From: Pseudomonas sessilinigenes
Lineage (GTDB): Bacteria; Pseudomonadota; Gammaproteobacteria; Pseudomonadales; Pseudomonadaceae
Assembly: GCF_003850565.1 (NCBI RefSeq)
Contig: NZ_CP027706.1
Location: 5,208,001 to 5,272,000, forward strand
DNA length: 64,000 nucleotides
Direction of reading: 5' to 3'
How positions within the stretch are numbered: the first letter of the stretch is position 1; the number at the start of each line of letters is the position of its first letter. Position numbers and translations under genes: made by a program. Positions 41,686-49,614 of this stretch are shown piece after piece. A model generated the notes under the pieces. That model was not told where the DNA came from and made no database searches. It saw nothing but the letters and a program-made list of their open reading frames with translations.

Positions 41686-42941
41686 CACAAGCCAAGGAAA
41701 AGATCCTCGTGGTAGTCGATGGTTATTCATCGGGCTCACAGCTGCCGACGCTAATGGCCGAGTCCGGCTGGAAGTGCCTGCACGTGAGCAGCTCGGCCAA
41801 TCCGCCGGAATACTACCTGCGCACCTACCACAAGAATGAGTACATCGCACACTTCGAGTATCAGGGCGACATCCAGCCGCTGGCCGATGCCGTGGAGGCC
41901 TGGCGCCCGGCGGCGGTACTGCCGGGGACCGAGAGCGGGGTGATAGTCGCCGACCTCCTGGCCGCGGCCCTGCAGCTACCGGGCAACGCCCCATCGACCA
42001 GCCTGGCTCGACGTGACAAATACACCATGCACGAGCGACTCAAGGCTGCCAGCCTGCGCAGCATGGACCACTTCCTGGCTGTCGAGCGCAGTGCCCTGAG
42101 CGCCTGGGCCGAGCGCGGTAGCTGGCCGGTGGTGATCAAGCCTCAGGCCAGTGCGGGCACCGATTCGGTGACTTTTTGTGCCGATCAGCGTGAGCTGCTG
42201 GAAAGCTTCGACAAGCTGTTCGGTACCGTCAATCAACTGGGTGAACGCAACGACGCGGTCCTGGCGCAGCGCCTGCTGGTTGGCCCGGAGTATTTCATCA
42301 ACGGCGTCAGTGGCCATGGCAAGCATCTGATCACTGAAATCTGGCGCGCCGACAAGTTGCCGGCACCAGACGGCGGCTGGATCTATGACCGTGCCGTGCT
42401 GTTCGATCCCACTTCCCCTGAAATGCGGGAAATCGTCGAGTATGTCCACGGCGTGCTGGACGCCCTGGGCATCCGCTACGGGGCCAACCACACCGAATTG
42501 ATCGTGACCGCCGACGGCCCGACATTGATCGAGTGTGCCTCGCGGTTGTCCGGCGGGCTAAATCGCCCGGCGGCCAACTACGCGGTCGGCTCCAGCCAGC
42601 TGGACCTGGTGGGCAAGCTGGTCAGGGAAGGGGAGTCGGCCATCGATGACATTCTCCAAACCTGGCAACCCCATCGCTATCCGCTGTGGCAGGTGCAGTT
42701 CATCTCCAACCAGGAAGGCGTGGTCGCGCGCTCCTCGTACGACGAATTGCTCAAGACGTTCAAAAGCAAGGCCTGGCTGCAGCGTGCGCCGAAAGAAGGC
42801 GACACGGTGGTCAAGACCATCGACCTGTTTTCCAGTCCCGGCATTGTGTTCATGAGCCATGCCGACAGCAATGTCCTGCATGAGGACTACAAGACTGTCC
42901 GGGAGTGGGAGCGCACCTCGCGCCTGTTCACCGTCCAGTAG
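41682..42941 (+). CDS. tblF: ATP-grasp amino-acid ligase (TblF-like)
   Basis: The protein has 419 residues of the ATP-grasp fold: a pre-ATP-grasp domain (KILVVVDGYSSGSQLPTLM, VLPGTESGVIVADLL), then central KYTMHERLKAASL, WPVVIKPQASAGTDSV with an ATP-binding lysine, AQRLLVGPEYFINGVSG, and the metal-binding TLIECASRLSGGLNRPA. Family members join amino acids through acyl-phosphates. In P. syringae TblF couples tabtoxinine-beta-lactam to threonine to form the protected dipeptide tabtoxin. The gene order makes the same role likely here. GGAG precedes ATG 41682, which overlaps the transporter stop. A GC hairpin follows. Confidence 0.87.
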   Translation: MTQAKEKILVVVDGYSSGSQLPTLMAESGWKCLHVSSSANPPEYYLRTYHKNEYIAHFEYQGDIQPLADAVEAWRPAAVLPGTESGVIVADLLAAALQLPGNAPSTSLARRDKYTMHERLKAASLRSMDHFLAVERSALSAWAERGSWPVVIKPQASAGTDSVTFCADQRELLESFDKLFGTVNQLGERNDAVLAQRLLVGPEYFINGVSGHGKHLITEIWRADKLPAPDGGWIYDRAVLFDPTSPEMREIVEYVHGVLDALGIRYGANHTELIVTADGPTLIECASRLSGGLNRPAANYAVGSSQLDLVGKLVREGESAIDDILQTWQPHRYPLWQVQFISNQEGVVARSSYDELLKTFKSKAWLQRAPKEGDTVVKTIDLFSSPGIVFMSHADSNVLHEDYKTVREWERTSRLFTVQ

Positions 42942-42962
42942 CCTTGGGAGGGTGACTGCTGA

Positions 42963-42984
42963 CCGGGCCTGCTCAAGGGCCCGG
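42963..42984 (+). terminator. GC-rich hairpin between the tblF-like and tblR-like genes
   Basis: CCGGGCC (42963-42969) and GGCCCGG (42978-42984) form a 7-bp stem with an 8-nt loop, in a 108-bp gap before the MFS gene. It may end the tblSCDEF transcript or only reduce readthrough into the exporter gene, as no T-run follows. Confidence 0.5.
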
Positions 42985-43049
42985 TACGCCGCCACATCCA
43001 AGCCCCCCGTGTGCGCAGGGTTGCGCGTCTACGTCTGGAAATCATCGCC

Positions 43050-44354
43050 ATGAAGCCAATGGACTCGCCGCGGCAGCAGCGCAGGATGCTGCTGGCCGTA
43101 GGGATAGGCACGACCCTGGAATGGTTCGACTTCACCTTGTTCGCGATCTTTTCTCTGTACATCGCCAAGGCGTTCTTCCCGGCCCAGGACCAACTGATGT
43201 CGCTGCTGGCCACCTTCGTCACCCTCGCGGTGGGTTTCGTTGCCCGGCCGCTGGGGGCGTTTCTCATCGGTCGCTATGCCGATCGCCACGGACGCAAGAA
43301 AGCGCTGATCCTGACCATGAACATGATGGCCGCCAGCACGGTGCTGATTGCCCTGTGTCCCGGCTACAGCATGCTGGGCTATGGCGCCACGGTGCTCTTG
43401 GTGGTAGCGCGGATTGTCCAGGGCCTGGCGGCAGGGGGCGAAATCGGCAGTGCGCTGGCCTACCTGTGTGAAGCGGCGCCGGTTTCGCGCCGAGGCTTTT
43501 TTACCGCCTTCCAGCAGGTCGCCCAGGCGGGGTCCTTTTTGCTCTGTGGCTTGTTCGCGAGCATCCTGGCAACGCTGCTGACGCCTGAACAGCTTGGCAG
43601 TTGGGGCTGGCGTATTCCGTTTGCTTTGGGTGTGCTCATCTACTTTGTCGGTGTCTATGTGCGCCGCACCCTCGACGAGAGTCATGCGTTCCAGGCCCAT
43701 GCCCGCCAGGGGGTAGAGGTGCCAGCCCGGGAAATCCTCCGGCACTGGCGCAGCCTTGCCCTGGGAATCGGCTTTGTTGCCTTGTGGACGGTGTGCACCC
43801 AACTGATCAACTTCATGCCGGCCTACGCCCAGGCCATGCTCAACCTGGATGCCGGGAAAGCCTATTACGGGATCACCCTGGTCGGCTTCATCACCTTGCT
43901 CAGCCCGTTGGGTGGCTGGCTGTCGGATCGCTGGGGGCGATACAACGTCATGCTGCTCGGGGCGCTGGGAATGTTGCTGCTGGCGTACCCGGCATTCCTG
44001 GCACTCAAGCACAATCCGCAGGACAGCGGCTTGATGCTGCTGCAAGCCGGGCTGGCCATGTTGATGGTGTTGTACGCCGGCCCGGCGTCGGCAGCGTTGG
44101 CCGAACTATTCCCGGTGGCGGTGCGTTCGACGGGCATCAGCGTGGCCTACGCCAGTTCCGTGGTGCTGTTCGGCAGTTTCACACCCACCCTGGTGACTGT
44201 GCTCTACCGCTATACCGGCGACCCGATGATGGCGGCGTACTACTTGCTGGCCGCTGCGCTGGTGAGTTTTTTCGCCTTGATGATTGCGTACCAGTCGCAG
44301 CTGTCGGCGGCTCGTCAGCGTATGGCCGGTTCGCGGCTGGAACTTGGGGAATAG
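43050..44354 (+). CDS. tblR: MFS transporter, metabolite:H+ symporter type (TblR-like)
   Basis: The protein has 434 residues and 12 transmembrane segments. The N-terminal signature GIGTTLEWFDFTLFAIFS and the loop motif GRYADRHGRKKALILT identify the MHS/proline-betaine-type MFS group. It is the last gene of the right arm. The tabtoxin gene cluster of P. syringae contains an MFS gene (tblR), and export or toxin tolerance is the expected role, though MHS relatives also import. ATG 43050 has GGAA ten bases upstream; the in-frame start at 43011 is not supported. Confidence 0.83.
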   Translation: MKPMDSPRQQRRMLLAVGIGTTLEWFDFTLFAIFSLYIAKAFFPAQDQLMSLLATFVTLAVGFVARPLGAFLIGRYADRHGRKKALILTMNMMAASTVLIALCPGYSMLGYGATVLLVVARIVQGLAAGGEIGSALAYLCEAAPVSRRGFFTAFQQVAQAGSFLLCGLFASILATLLTPEQLGSWGWRIPFALGVLIYFVGVYVRRTLDESHAFQAHARQGVEVPAREILRHWRSLALGIGFVALWTVCTQLINFMPAYAQAMLNLDAGKAYYGITLVGFITLLSPLGGWLSDRWGRYNVMLLGALGMLLLAYPAFLALKHNPQDSGLMLLQAGLAMLMVLYAGPASAALAELFPVAVRSTGISVAYASSVVLFGSFTPTLVTVLYRYTGDPMMAAYYLLAAALVSFFALMIAYQSQLSAARQRMAGSRLELGE

Positions 44355-44610
44355 TTCCTGGGGGGCCTTGAGGCATCCATTACTGCGCTTTTATACCTGG
44401 AGCATGGGGCCAGAAGGTTTTCTGCCCGAATCAACCATCGGGTAAGTTTTACATGAGGCTAAATGCGTTATCCCCAAAACTCATGGGTGTCTTGTCAGCA
44501 ACGACAAACACTACGCGAGTATTTTCTTCAGAACGGAGCATTTTTAGCATCAAAGCCTAGACCGACCCGCATCCTGCAGGCCGGCAGTGGCTGGAGTACG
44601 TGCTATTGCG

Positions 44611-45441
44611 TCAGGCGTTTATGAACGCCAGCAGGTCGGCATTGACCTGGTCCGCGTGGGTAGTCGGAATGCCGTGCGGCGCTCCTTTATAGGTGTGGAG
44701 TGTGCCGTTCTTGACCAACTTGGCAGAGAGCACGCCGGAATCCGCGTAAGGCACGACCTGATCGTCATCGCCATGAATCACCAGGACGGGGATGGAAATA
44801 GCCTTCAGGTCCTCGGTGAAATCGGTTTGTGAAAACGCGACGATGCCATCGTAATGCGCTTTTGCGCTCCCCATCATTCCCTGGCGCCACCAGTTCCAGA
44901 TCACCGCTTCCGACGGCTTGGCGCCTGGGCGGTTATAGCCATAGAAGGGACCTGCGGGAACATCGTAGTAGAACTGGGCGCGGTTAGCCGCGAGCGCGGC
45001 TTGGAAACCGTCGAACACGTCTTTGGGCGTTCCACCCGGTTTCCTTGCCGTCTTGACCATCAGTGGTGGAACCGCGCTGATCAGCACGGCTTTTGACACC
45101 TTGTCCTGTCCATGTCGAGCGATGTAGCGCACCACTTGCCCGCCACCCGTCGAATGCCCGACATGCATTGCACCTTGGGTCCCGAGCTTCTCGACGACCG
45201 CCGCGACATCGTCCGCGTAGTGGTCCATATCATGGCCGTCCCAAACCTGGCTGGAGCGGCCATGGCCACGTCGATCGTGCGCGACCACGCGAAATCCCTT
45301 GTTCACGAAGAACAGCATCTGCGCATCCCAGTCGTCTGAACTGAGTGGCCAACCGTGGTGGAAATGGATGACCTTGCCGTCCCGCGGGCCCCAGTCCTTG
45401 TAGTAGATCTCAACGCCATCTTTGGTCGTGACAGTGCTCAT
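44611..45441 (-). CDS. Alpha/beta hydrolase, non-haem chloroperoxidase type
   Basis: The protein has 276 residues of the cofactor-free haloperoxidase/esterase group. Features are HHGWPLSSDDWDAQM (oxyanion region), HDRRGHGRSSQVWDGHDM, the nucleophile elbow GHSTGG, VLVIHGDDDQVVPY with the catalytic Asp, and the histidine in GAPHGIPTTH. It hydrolyses esters or makes peracids; substrate unknown. The start is the ATG at 45441 with AAGGAA upstream. The frame extends to 45657 but that part is unlike the family. It is a convergent neighbour of the tabtoxin-type gene cluster, with no evidence that it belongs to it. Confidence 0.88.
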   Translation of the reverse strand: MSTVTTKDGVEIYYKDWGPRDGKVIHFHHGWPLSSDDWDAQMLFFVNKGFRVVAHDRRGHGRSSQVWDGHDMDHYADDVAAVVEKLGTQGAMHVGHSTGGGQVVRYIARHGQDKVSKAVLISAVPPLMVKTARKPGGTPKDVFDGFQAALAANRAQFYYDVPAGPFYGYNRPGAKPSEAVIWNWWRQGMMGSAKAHYDGIVAFSQTDFTEDLKAISIPVLVIHGDDDQVVPYADSGVLSAKLVKNGTLHTYKGAPHGIPTTHADQVNADLLAFINA

Positions 45442-45971
45442 ATTCCGAGTTCCTTCATGATCTGTACTTGTGGATCGAGTGACGCCCAATACCCGGGCGG
45501 GGAGTGCAGGTGCATCCCCGATATCTTGGTAACGCCGTTGGACCAGGAATGCGTCCGGGTCTAAGCCTAGTAGTGAAACAAGCGTTATGGCCGGCTCACT
45601 GCCTGCGACCGCATCCATCACGGCGATCAGGTCGGCCACTCCGACGCGCCTTGGCAAGACTGCAAGTACTGAACCAGGACTGTAAGTAACCTCTGGCCGC
45701 CACTTTTGCTGCGGTTCCCTTGCAAGATTGCGCGCCCTGTCTATCGTTCACGCACTGCACTTGACCCAACACACCAAGATGATCTAAACGACCAAAGGCG
45801 GTTTCTGCATGCGACCCAAGGCCGGGAGCCTGGCGGGTCTGCGCTTAACGACACTCGCCAGGCCGGGCAACAGATCGATCTTGGGAGTCCTGCGCTGGAA
45901 ACAACCGTCAACCAGGCCATTATCGATGCCATGCAACTGAGCCAGAGACTGAAACAATCCCGGGGGTTCGC
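45442..45971. other. Intergenic region between the hydrolase and TPR-oxygenase genes
   Basis: This 530-bp divergent region shows no clear gene. A + frame from 45706 ends in a TGA at 45973-45975 that overlaps the TTG start of the oxygenase gene, but it has no ATG except a very late one at 45931 (MQLSQRLKQSRGFA). It could be a short leader peptide coupling translation, or nothing. No array, hairpin or repeat was seen. Confidence 0.35.
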
Positions 45972-47417
45972 TTGACGGCACCCGCATCGAGCCCGCGCTA
46001 CGGAACGGCACAAGCGCCCTCGGCCTTGTGGGCCGCAAAACGCTTTGCGGAGCAGGTGCTGGCGCAGAACGACGAAGGTCATCGGTTGTGCCTGCAAGGC
46101 TGTTTCGAGGCCGCCGAAGCCTGCTTTCGATACGCCGTGGAACACCAACCGGACTGGTCCATTGCGCACAACAACCTGGGTTGGGTATCGCAAGCCCAGG
46201 GCCGCAACGAAGACGCCATCAGCAGTTACAAGTGCGCCCTGCGCCTGGAACCCGGTTATGTGCTGGCCCGGGCCAATCTGGCCTATCTGCTTGCCCACCT
46301 GTATGTGCATCTGGGGCAGTACGACGCCGCGCGGGGGATGTGGCAGGTGTTGGTCGAGCTGTATCCGCAGGATCCTGAAGTGCTGGACAACCTCACGAGC
46401 ACGGCGCTGCGGGTCAATGACCTTGGCGCAGCGGGACATTGGGCCTTGCGTCATGCCGCGGTCACTCGCGGCAGTACCTGGCACGCGCTGCCAGGCGATA
46501 TACCCGACGTTCCCACGCCTGCGCCGAAACTCAGCCGGAGCAAGCTGGGCCATGACCTTGAGCAGATGCGCTACCTGCGTGATCGGCAGTTGATAGGTCC
46601 GCAACTGGATGCCGTGATCGACGGCTATGAAACCGCGTTGCAGCGCTTCAACGAGAGCGACAGCCTCTTGCAACAGCAGTTGCTCGCGTCATGGCCACTG
46701 TCCTCCACCTATGGTCGAGTCATCCATCATCTGCCGGCCGCACATCTGGATGAAGGTGCGTTGAACGATAGCCCGGCGCTGCGTGGAGCGGAGCAGGATT
46801 ACCAGCAGAGCCCGCTGGGCATCGTAGTGATCGATGACTTTCTAACACCGCAAGCATTGCAGCAGTTGCAAGCGTTTTGCCTGCAATCCACTGTCTGGCA
46901 CACCAACCGTTACGCCCATGGCCGCCTGGGGGCGTTCTTCAGGGAAGGCTTCAACTGCCCGTTGCTGCTGCAAGTTGCTGAGCAGATCCAGCAGTACTTT
47001 CCCAAGGTGATCGGCACGCGGCATCCGCTGTTGCAACTGTGGGGATTCAAATATGGGCACGACCAGCCGGCCACCTATCCGCATGCCGACTTCGCTGCGG
47101 TGAACGTGAATTTCTGGATCACCCCCGACGACGCCAACCTGGACAAGAACTCGGGTGGGTTGGTGATCTACGACGTCGAGGCCCCAATGGACTGGGACTT
47201 CGAAACGTACAACCGACAGGGTGATCGGATCGACGCTTTCCTGCGGGCCTCAGGGGCACAGCCGCTGGTGATTCCCTATCGCTGCAATCGTGCGGTCATC
47301 TTCAATTCGGACCTGTTTCATGCCACTGCGCCGCTGGCGTTCCGTCCTGGCTACACCAGCGCGCGCATCAACATCACGCTGCTTTACGGTGAACGCGAGC
47401 GTGCAGGGCAGGGATAG
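45972..47417 (+). CDS. TPR protein with 2OG-Fe(II) oxygenase domain
   Basis: The protein has 481 residues from an inferred TTG start at 45972. The frame is open upstream to 45849 without ATG or GTG, so the N terminus is uncertain. Residues about 35-150 form three TPR units (CFEAAEACFRYAVEHQPDWS, EDAISSYKCALRLEPGYVLA, YDAARGMWQVLVELYPQDPE). Residues about 275-475 form a prolyl-hydroxylase-like oxygenase with iron ligands His371 and Asp373 in YPHADFAAVN and His450 in LFHATAPL, then an arginine for 2-oxoglutarate in RINITLLYGER. Such proteins hydroxylate protein or peptide targets. It converges on the lectin operon; a target there is possible but unproven. Confidence 0.78.
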   Translation: MTAPASSPRYGTAQAPSALWAAKRFAEQVLAQNDEGHRLCLQGCFEAAEACFRYAVEHQPDWSIAHNNLGWVSQAQGRNEDAISSYKCALRLEPGYVLARANLAYLLAHLYVHLGQYDAARGMWQVLVELYPQDPEVLDNLTSTALRVNDLGAAGHWALRHAAVTRGSTWHALPGDIPDVPTPAPKLSRSKLGHDLEQMRYLRDRQLIGPQLDAVIDGYETALQRFNESDSLLQQQLLASWPLSSTYGRVIHHLPAAHLDEGALNDSPALRGAEQDYQQSPLGIVVIDDFLTPQALQQLQAFCLQSTVWHTNRYAHGRLGAFFREGFNCPLLLQVAEQIQQYFPKVIGTRHPLLQLWGFKYGHDQPATYPHADFAAVNVNFWITPDDANLDKNSGGLVIYDVEAPMDWDFETYNRQGDRIDAFLRASGAQPLVIPYRCNRAVIFNSDLFHATAPLAFRPGYTSARINITLLYGERERAGQG

Positions 47418-47465
47418 TAGGGAGTGCAGGCGTGCCCGGCACCTTGCGATACCAGGCTGGCGTGC

Positions 47466-48236
47466 TCAGTTCCCCTTTGTTTGCAGGTTTACTTGCAGTG
47501 TGCCGACGTTGTCGCGCAAACCTACGCCGTAGACCCCATCCAAGTCATCGTTGATACACAATTGCAGCGGTCCCGACTGACCCGCTGGCGCTTGCACGTA
47601 GGCCCCTACGAGAAATGGCCCATTGCTGCCGACCTTGCCGATCAGTGCGCCTTCCGGTGCACCCGGCAAGGTGTAGCGTGCGGGGGCTTTGAAGCGAGAG
47701 TCGCCGGCGGGACCCACCATGCCGTTGGCGGGGTTGGCGGTCCACGACCCTTGGGCACTGATCAGCGTGACCTGGCGGCCGCTCACATTCAGCCCGCTGG
47801 CCTGCCAGGCCTGGTTGGCCTGTACGGTCAGGGTGATCGGGTACAGCACATTGACGGCATCGCTGGTGCTATTGGCATCGAAACCCGCGCCAGCCAGGGC
47901 ACTGGCCATTTCGGGCGCTGGCGTGCCGGGCAAGACGTTGGGCGCGAGGATGATTCCACCTATTTCAAGGGCAGTCAGATTCGGATAGGTCTCGCGCAGG
48001 ATGATCGCCAGTGCTGCGGCAGTGATGGGCGAGAACACGTTGTGTACCGCTTCGGCCACCACGGCGCCGTTGTGAACGAATTCCTGCTGCGGTAGCGAGA
48101 ACGCCCTGGCGCCGACGCCGGTTGCAGCCGATGCCGTTGCCGATGCCAGCGCCACGCGTACGGCCTCACCCGGCCCCATGCCCTGCTCCTTGAGGGGTTG
48201 CAGAAGCTTGCTCAAGGTTGGTACGTCGATTGTCAT
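47466..48236 (-). CDS. LecA (PA-IL)-like lectin with N-terminal helical module
   Basis: The protein has 256 residues from the ATG at 48236, preceded by GAGGAA. Residues 1-135 are a helical module shared with the upstream gene (MTIDVPTLSKLLQPLKEQGM against MTTDVPSLIRLLQPLREQGM). Residues about 140-256 resemble the galactophilic lectin LecA: WQASGLNVSGRQVTLISAQG, GPAGDSRFKAPARYTLPGAP, GALIGKVGSNGPFLVGAYVQ, and the calcium/sugar-binding region CINDDLDGVYGVGLRDNVGT, where LecA has YNDVPGTYGNNSG. There is no signal peptide, as in LecA. It is the last gene of a four-gene operon, 43 bases after the propeller gene. Galactoside binding is predicted, not shown. Confidence 0.78.
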   Translation of the reverse strand: MTIDVPTLSKLLQPLKEQGMGPGEAVRVALASATASAATGVGARAFSLPQQEFVHNGAVVAEAVHNVFSPITAAALAIILRETYPNLTALEIGGIILAPNVLPGTPAPEMASALAGAGFDANSTSDAVNVLYPITLTVQANQAWQASGLNVSGRQVTLISAQGSWTANPANGMVGPAGDSRFKAPARYTLPGAPEGALIGKVGSNGPFLVGAYVQAPAGQSGPLQLCINDDLDGVYGVGLRDNVGTLQVNLQTKGN

Positions 48237-48279
48237 GCGGGTATTCCTCTTAAGGATTAAGGAGGGGCACAGAGGCCGA

Positions 48280-49599
48280 TCAGCCCTGCGGTGGAGGGCT
48301 GGTGCGCGTCCAGCCGGCCCAGTCACCACCCGGTGATCCTTGGGCGATCTGCCACAGCTGGTTATCGTTGTCGACAGCCCAGAGCAGTACGCAGCCCGTG
48401 TTCTGCAAGGCCGCCGCCACTTTCTTCATGGGCGCCGGCTGTTGCTTGAAGCCAGGGCCTTCCCAACGGCTCCAGGGGCCCCCGGCAGTGGTCTGGTACA
48501 ACGTCCACAGCTGGCCACTGGCACCAATGCCCCATAGTTCCACACCCCGGTTGCCGAGCTGTTCCGAGGCAGCGATAGCGGTGAAGGGTTCGGGCTGGCC
48601 GACAAAGCCAGGGCCTTGCCAAGCACCCCAGTCGCCACCCGGCGACTGTTGGCCGATGCCCCACAACCGACCCTCGCGGTCCAGCCCCCAGAACATCACG
48701 TTGCCATTGTTCTGCTGCGCGGCTGCCAGCTTGAACAGGGGAGTGGGCTGGCCCTTGAACCCGGGGCCCTCCCAATGGCTCCAGGCGCCGCCTGCAGTGA
48801 GTTGGTACAAGGTCCAGACTTGCCCGTCAGCACCGGCTGCCCAGAGCTCGACCCCCCTGTGGCCACCTTGTTGCGAGGCCGCCAGTTGCTCGAAGGCACA
48901 AGGCTGGGCACCTACATTGGGGCCACTCCAGGCGTTCCAGTCGCCGCCGGGACTGCCCTGGCCACAGGTCCAGACGCTGCCTGCGCCGTCCAGCCCGGCA
49001 AACAGTACGTTTCCATTGTTCTGTAGCGCCGCGGCCAGTTGCATCAATGGCTTGGGCTGGTTCTTGAAGCCCGGCCCCTCCCAGGCGCTCCAGTTTGCGC
49101 CTGGGGTTCGTTGGTACAAGGTCCATACCTGCCCGGGTGTGCCGGCTACCCACAATTCGATGCCTCGGTTGCCGCCTTGCATCGAGGTGGCAATCGCCGC
49201 GAAGGGCTCCTGGACGGGCGGAGCGGGGTAGAGCTCCTTGATGGCCTGCGTCACTGCTGCCGGTGAAAAGCCTGCCGAAACCAATGCACTCTGCATTTGC
49301 TCGGCGGTGGTATGGGGGAACACACCCGGCGCCAGCAGGATCTTGCCGACCGCTACCGGCCCGAGGTCCGGATAGAGCTGGTGCAGGATGCTGGCCATCT
49401 CGGGGAGCGTGACAGGCGCATAGACCTGAACCAGCGCCTGGACCAGGGATACTTGTGGTCCGAATGCATCGGCTAGGCGTGCGCCAGCGCTGCCGGTGTT
49501 GAACTGTGCCAGCACGGTGTTCGCGGCTTGCACGGCAGTCATGCCTTGCTCGCGCAAGGGCTGCAGGAGCCGGATCAGGCTCGGGACATCGGTTGTCAT
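48280..49599 (-). CDS. Beta-propeller lectin-like protein with N-terminal helical module
   Basis: The protein has 439 residues. Residues 1-130 are the same helical module as in the next gene. Residues about 130-439 contain at least six repeats of about 49 residues, each ending W-x-x-W-x-G-P-G-F (WSAWEGPGF, WNAWSGPNV, WSHWEGPGF, WGAWQGPGF, WSRWEGPGF, WAGWTRTSP) and each with a GxVWTLYQ or LFAGLD-type strand. This is the pattern of PLL/tectonin-like beta-propeller lectins from insect-associated bacteria. No signal peptide. It lies 15 bases after the giant gene and 43 bases before the LecA-like gene. Sugar specificity cannot be read from the sequence. Confidence 0.78.
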   Translation of the reverse strand: MTTDVPSLIRLLQPLREQGMTAVQAANTVLAQFNTGSAGARLADAFGPQVSLVQALVQVYAPVTLPEMASILHQLYPDLGPVAVGKILLAPGVFPHTTAEQMQSALVSAGFSPAAVTQAIKELYPAPPVQEPFAAIATSMQGGNRGIELWVAGTPGQVWTLYQRTPGANWSAWEGPGFKNQPKPLMQLAAALQNNGNVLFAGLDGAGSVWTCGQGSPGGDWNAWSGPNVGAQPCAFEQLAASQQGGHRGVELWAAGADGQVWTLYQLTAGGAWSHWEGPGFKGQPTPLFKLAAAQQNNGNVMFWGLDREGRLWGIGQQSPGGDWGAWQGPGFVGQPEPFTAIAASEQLGNRGVELWGIGASGQLWTLYQTTAGGPWSRWEGPGFKQQPAPMKKVAAALQNTGCVLLWAVDNDNQLWQIAQGSPGGDWAGWTRTSPPPQG

Positions 49600-49614
49600 A
49601 CAGGGCTCCTTGCT

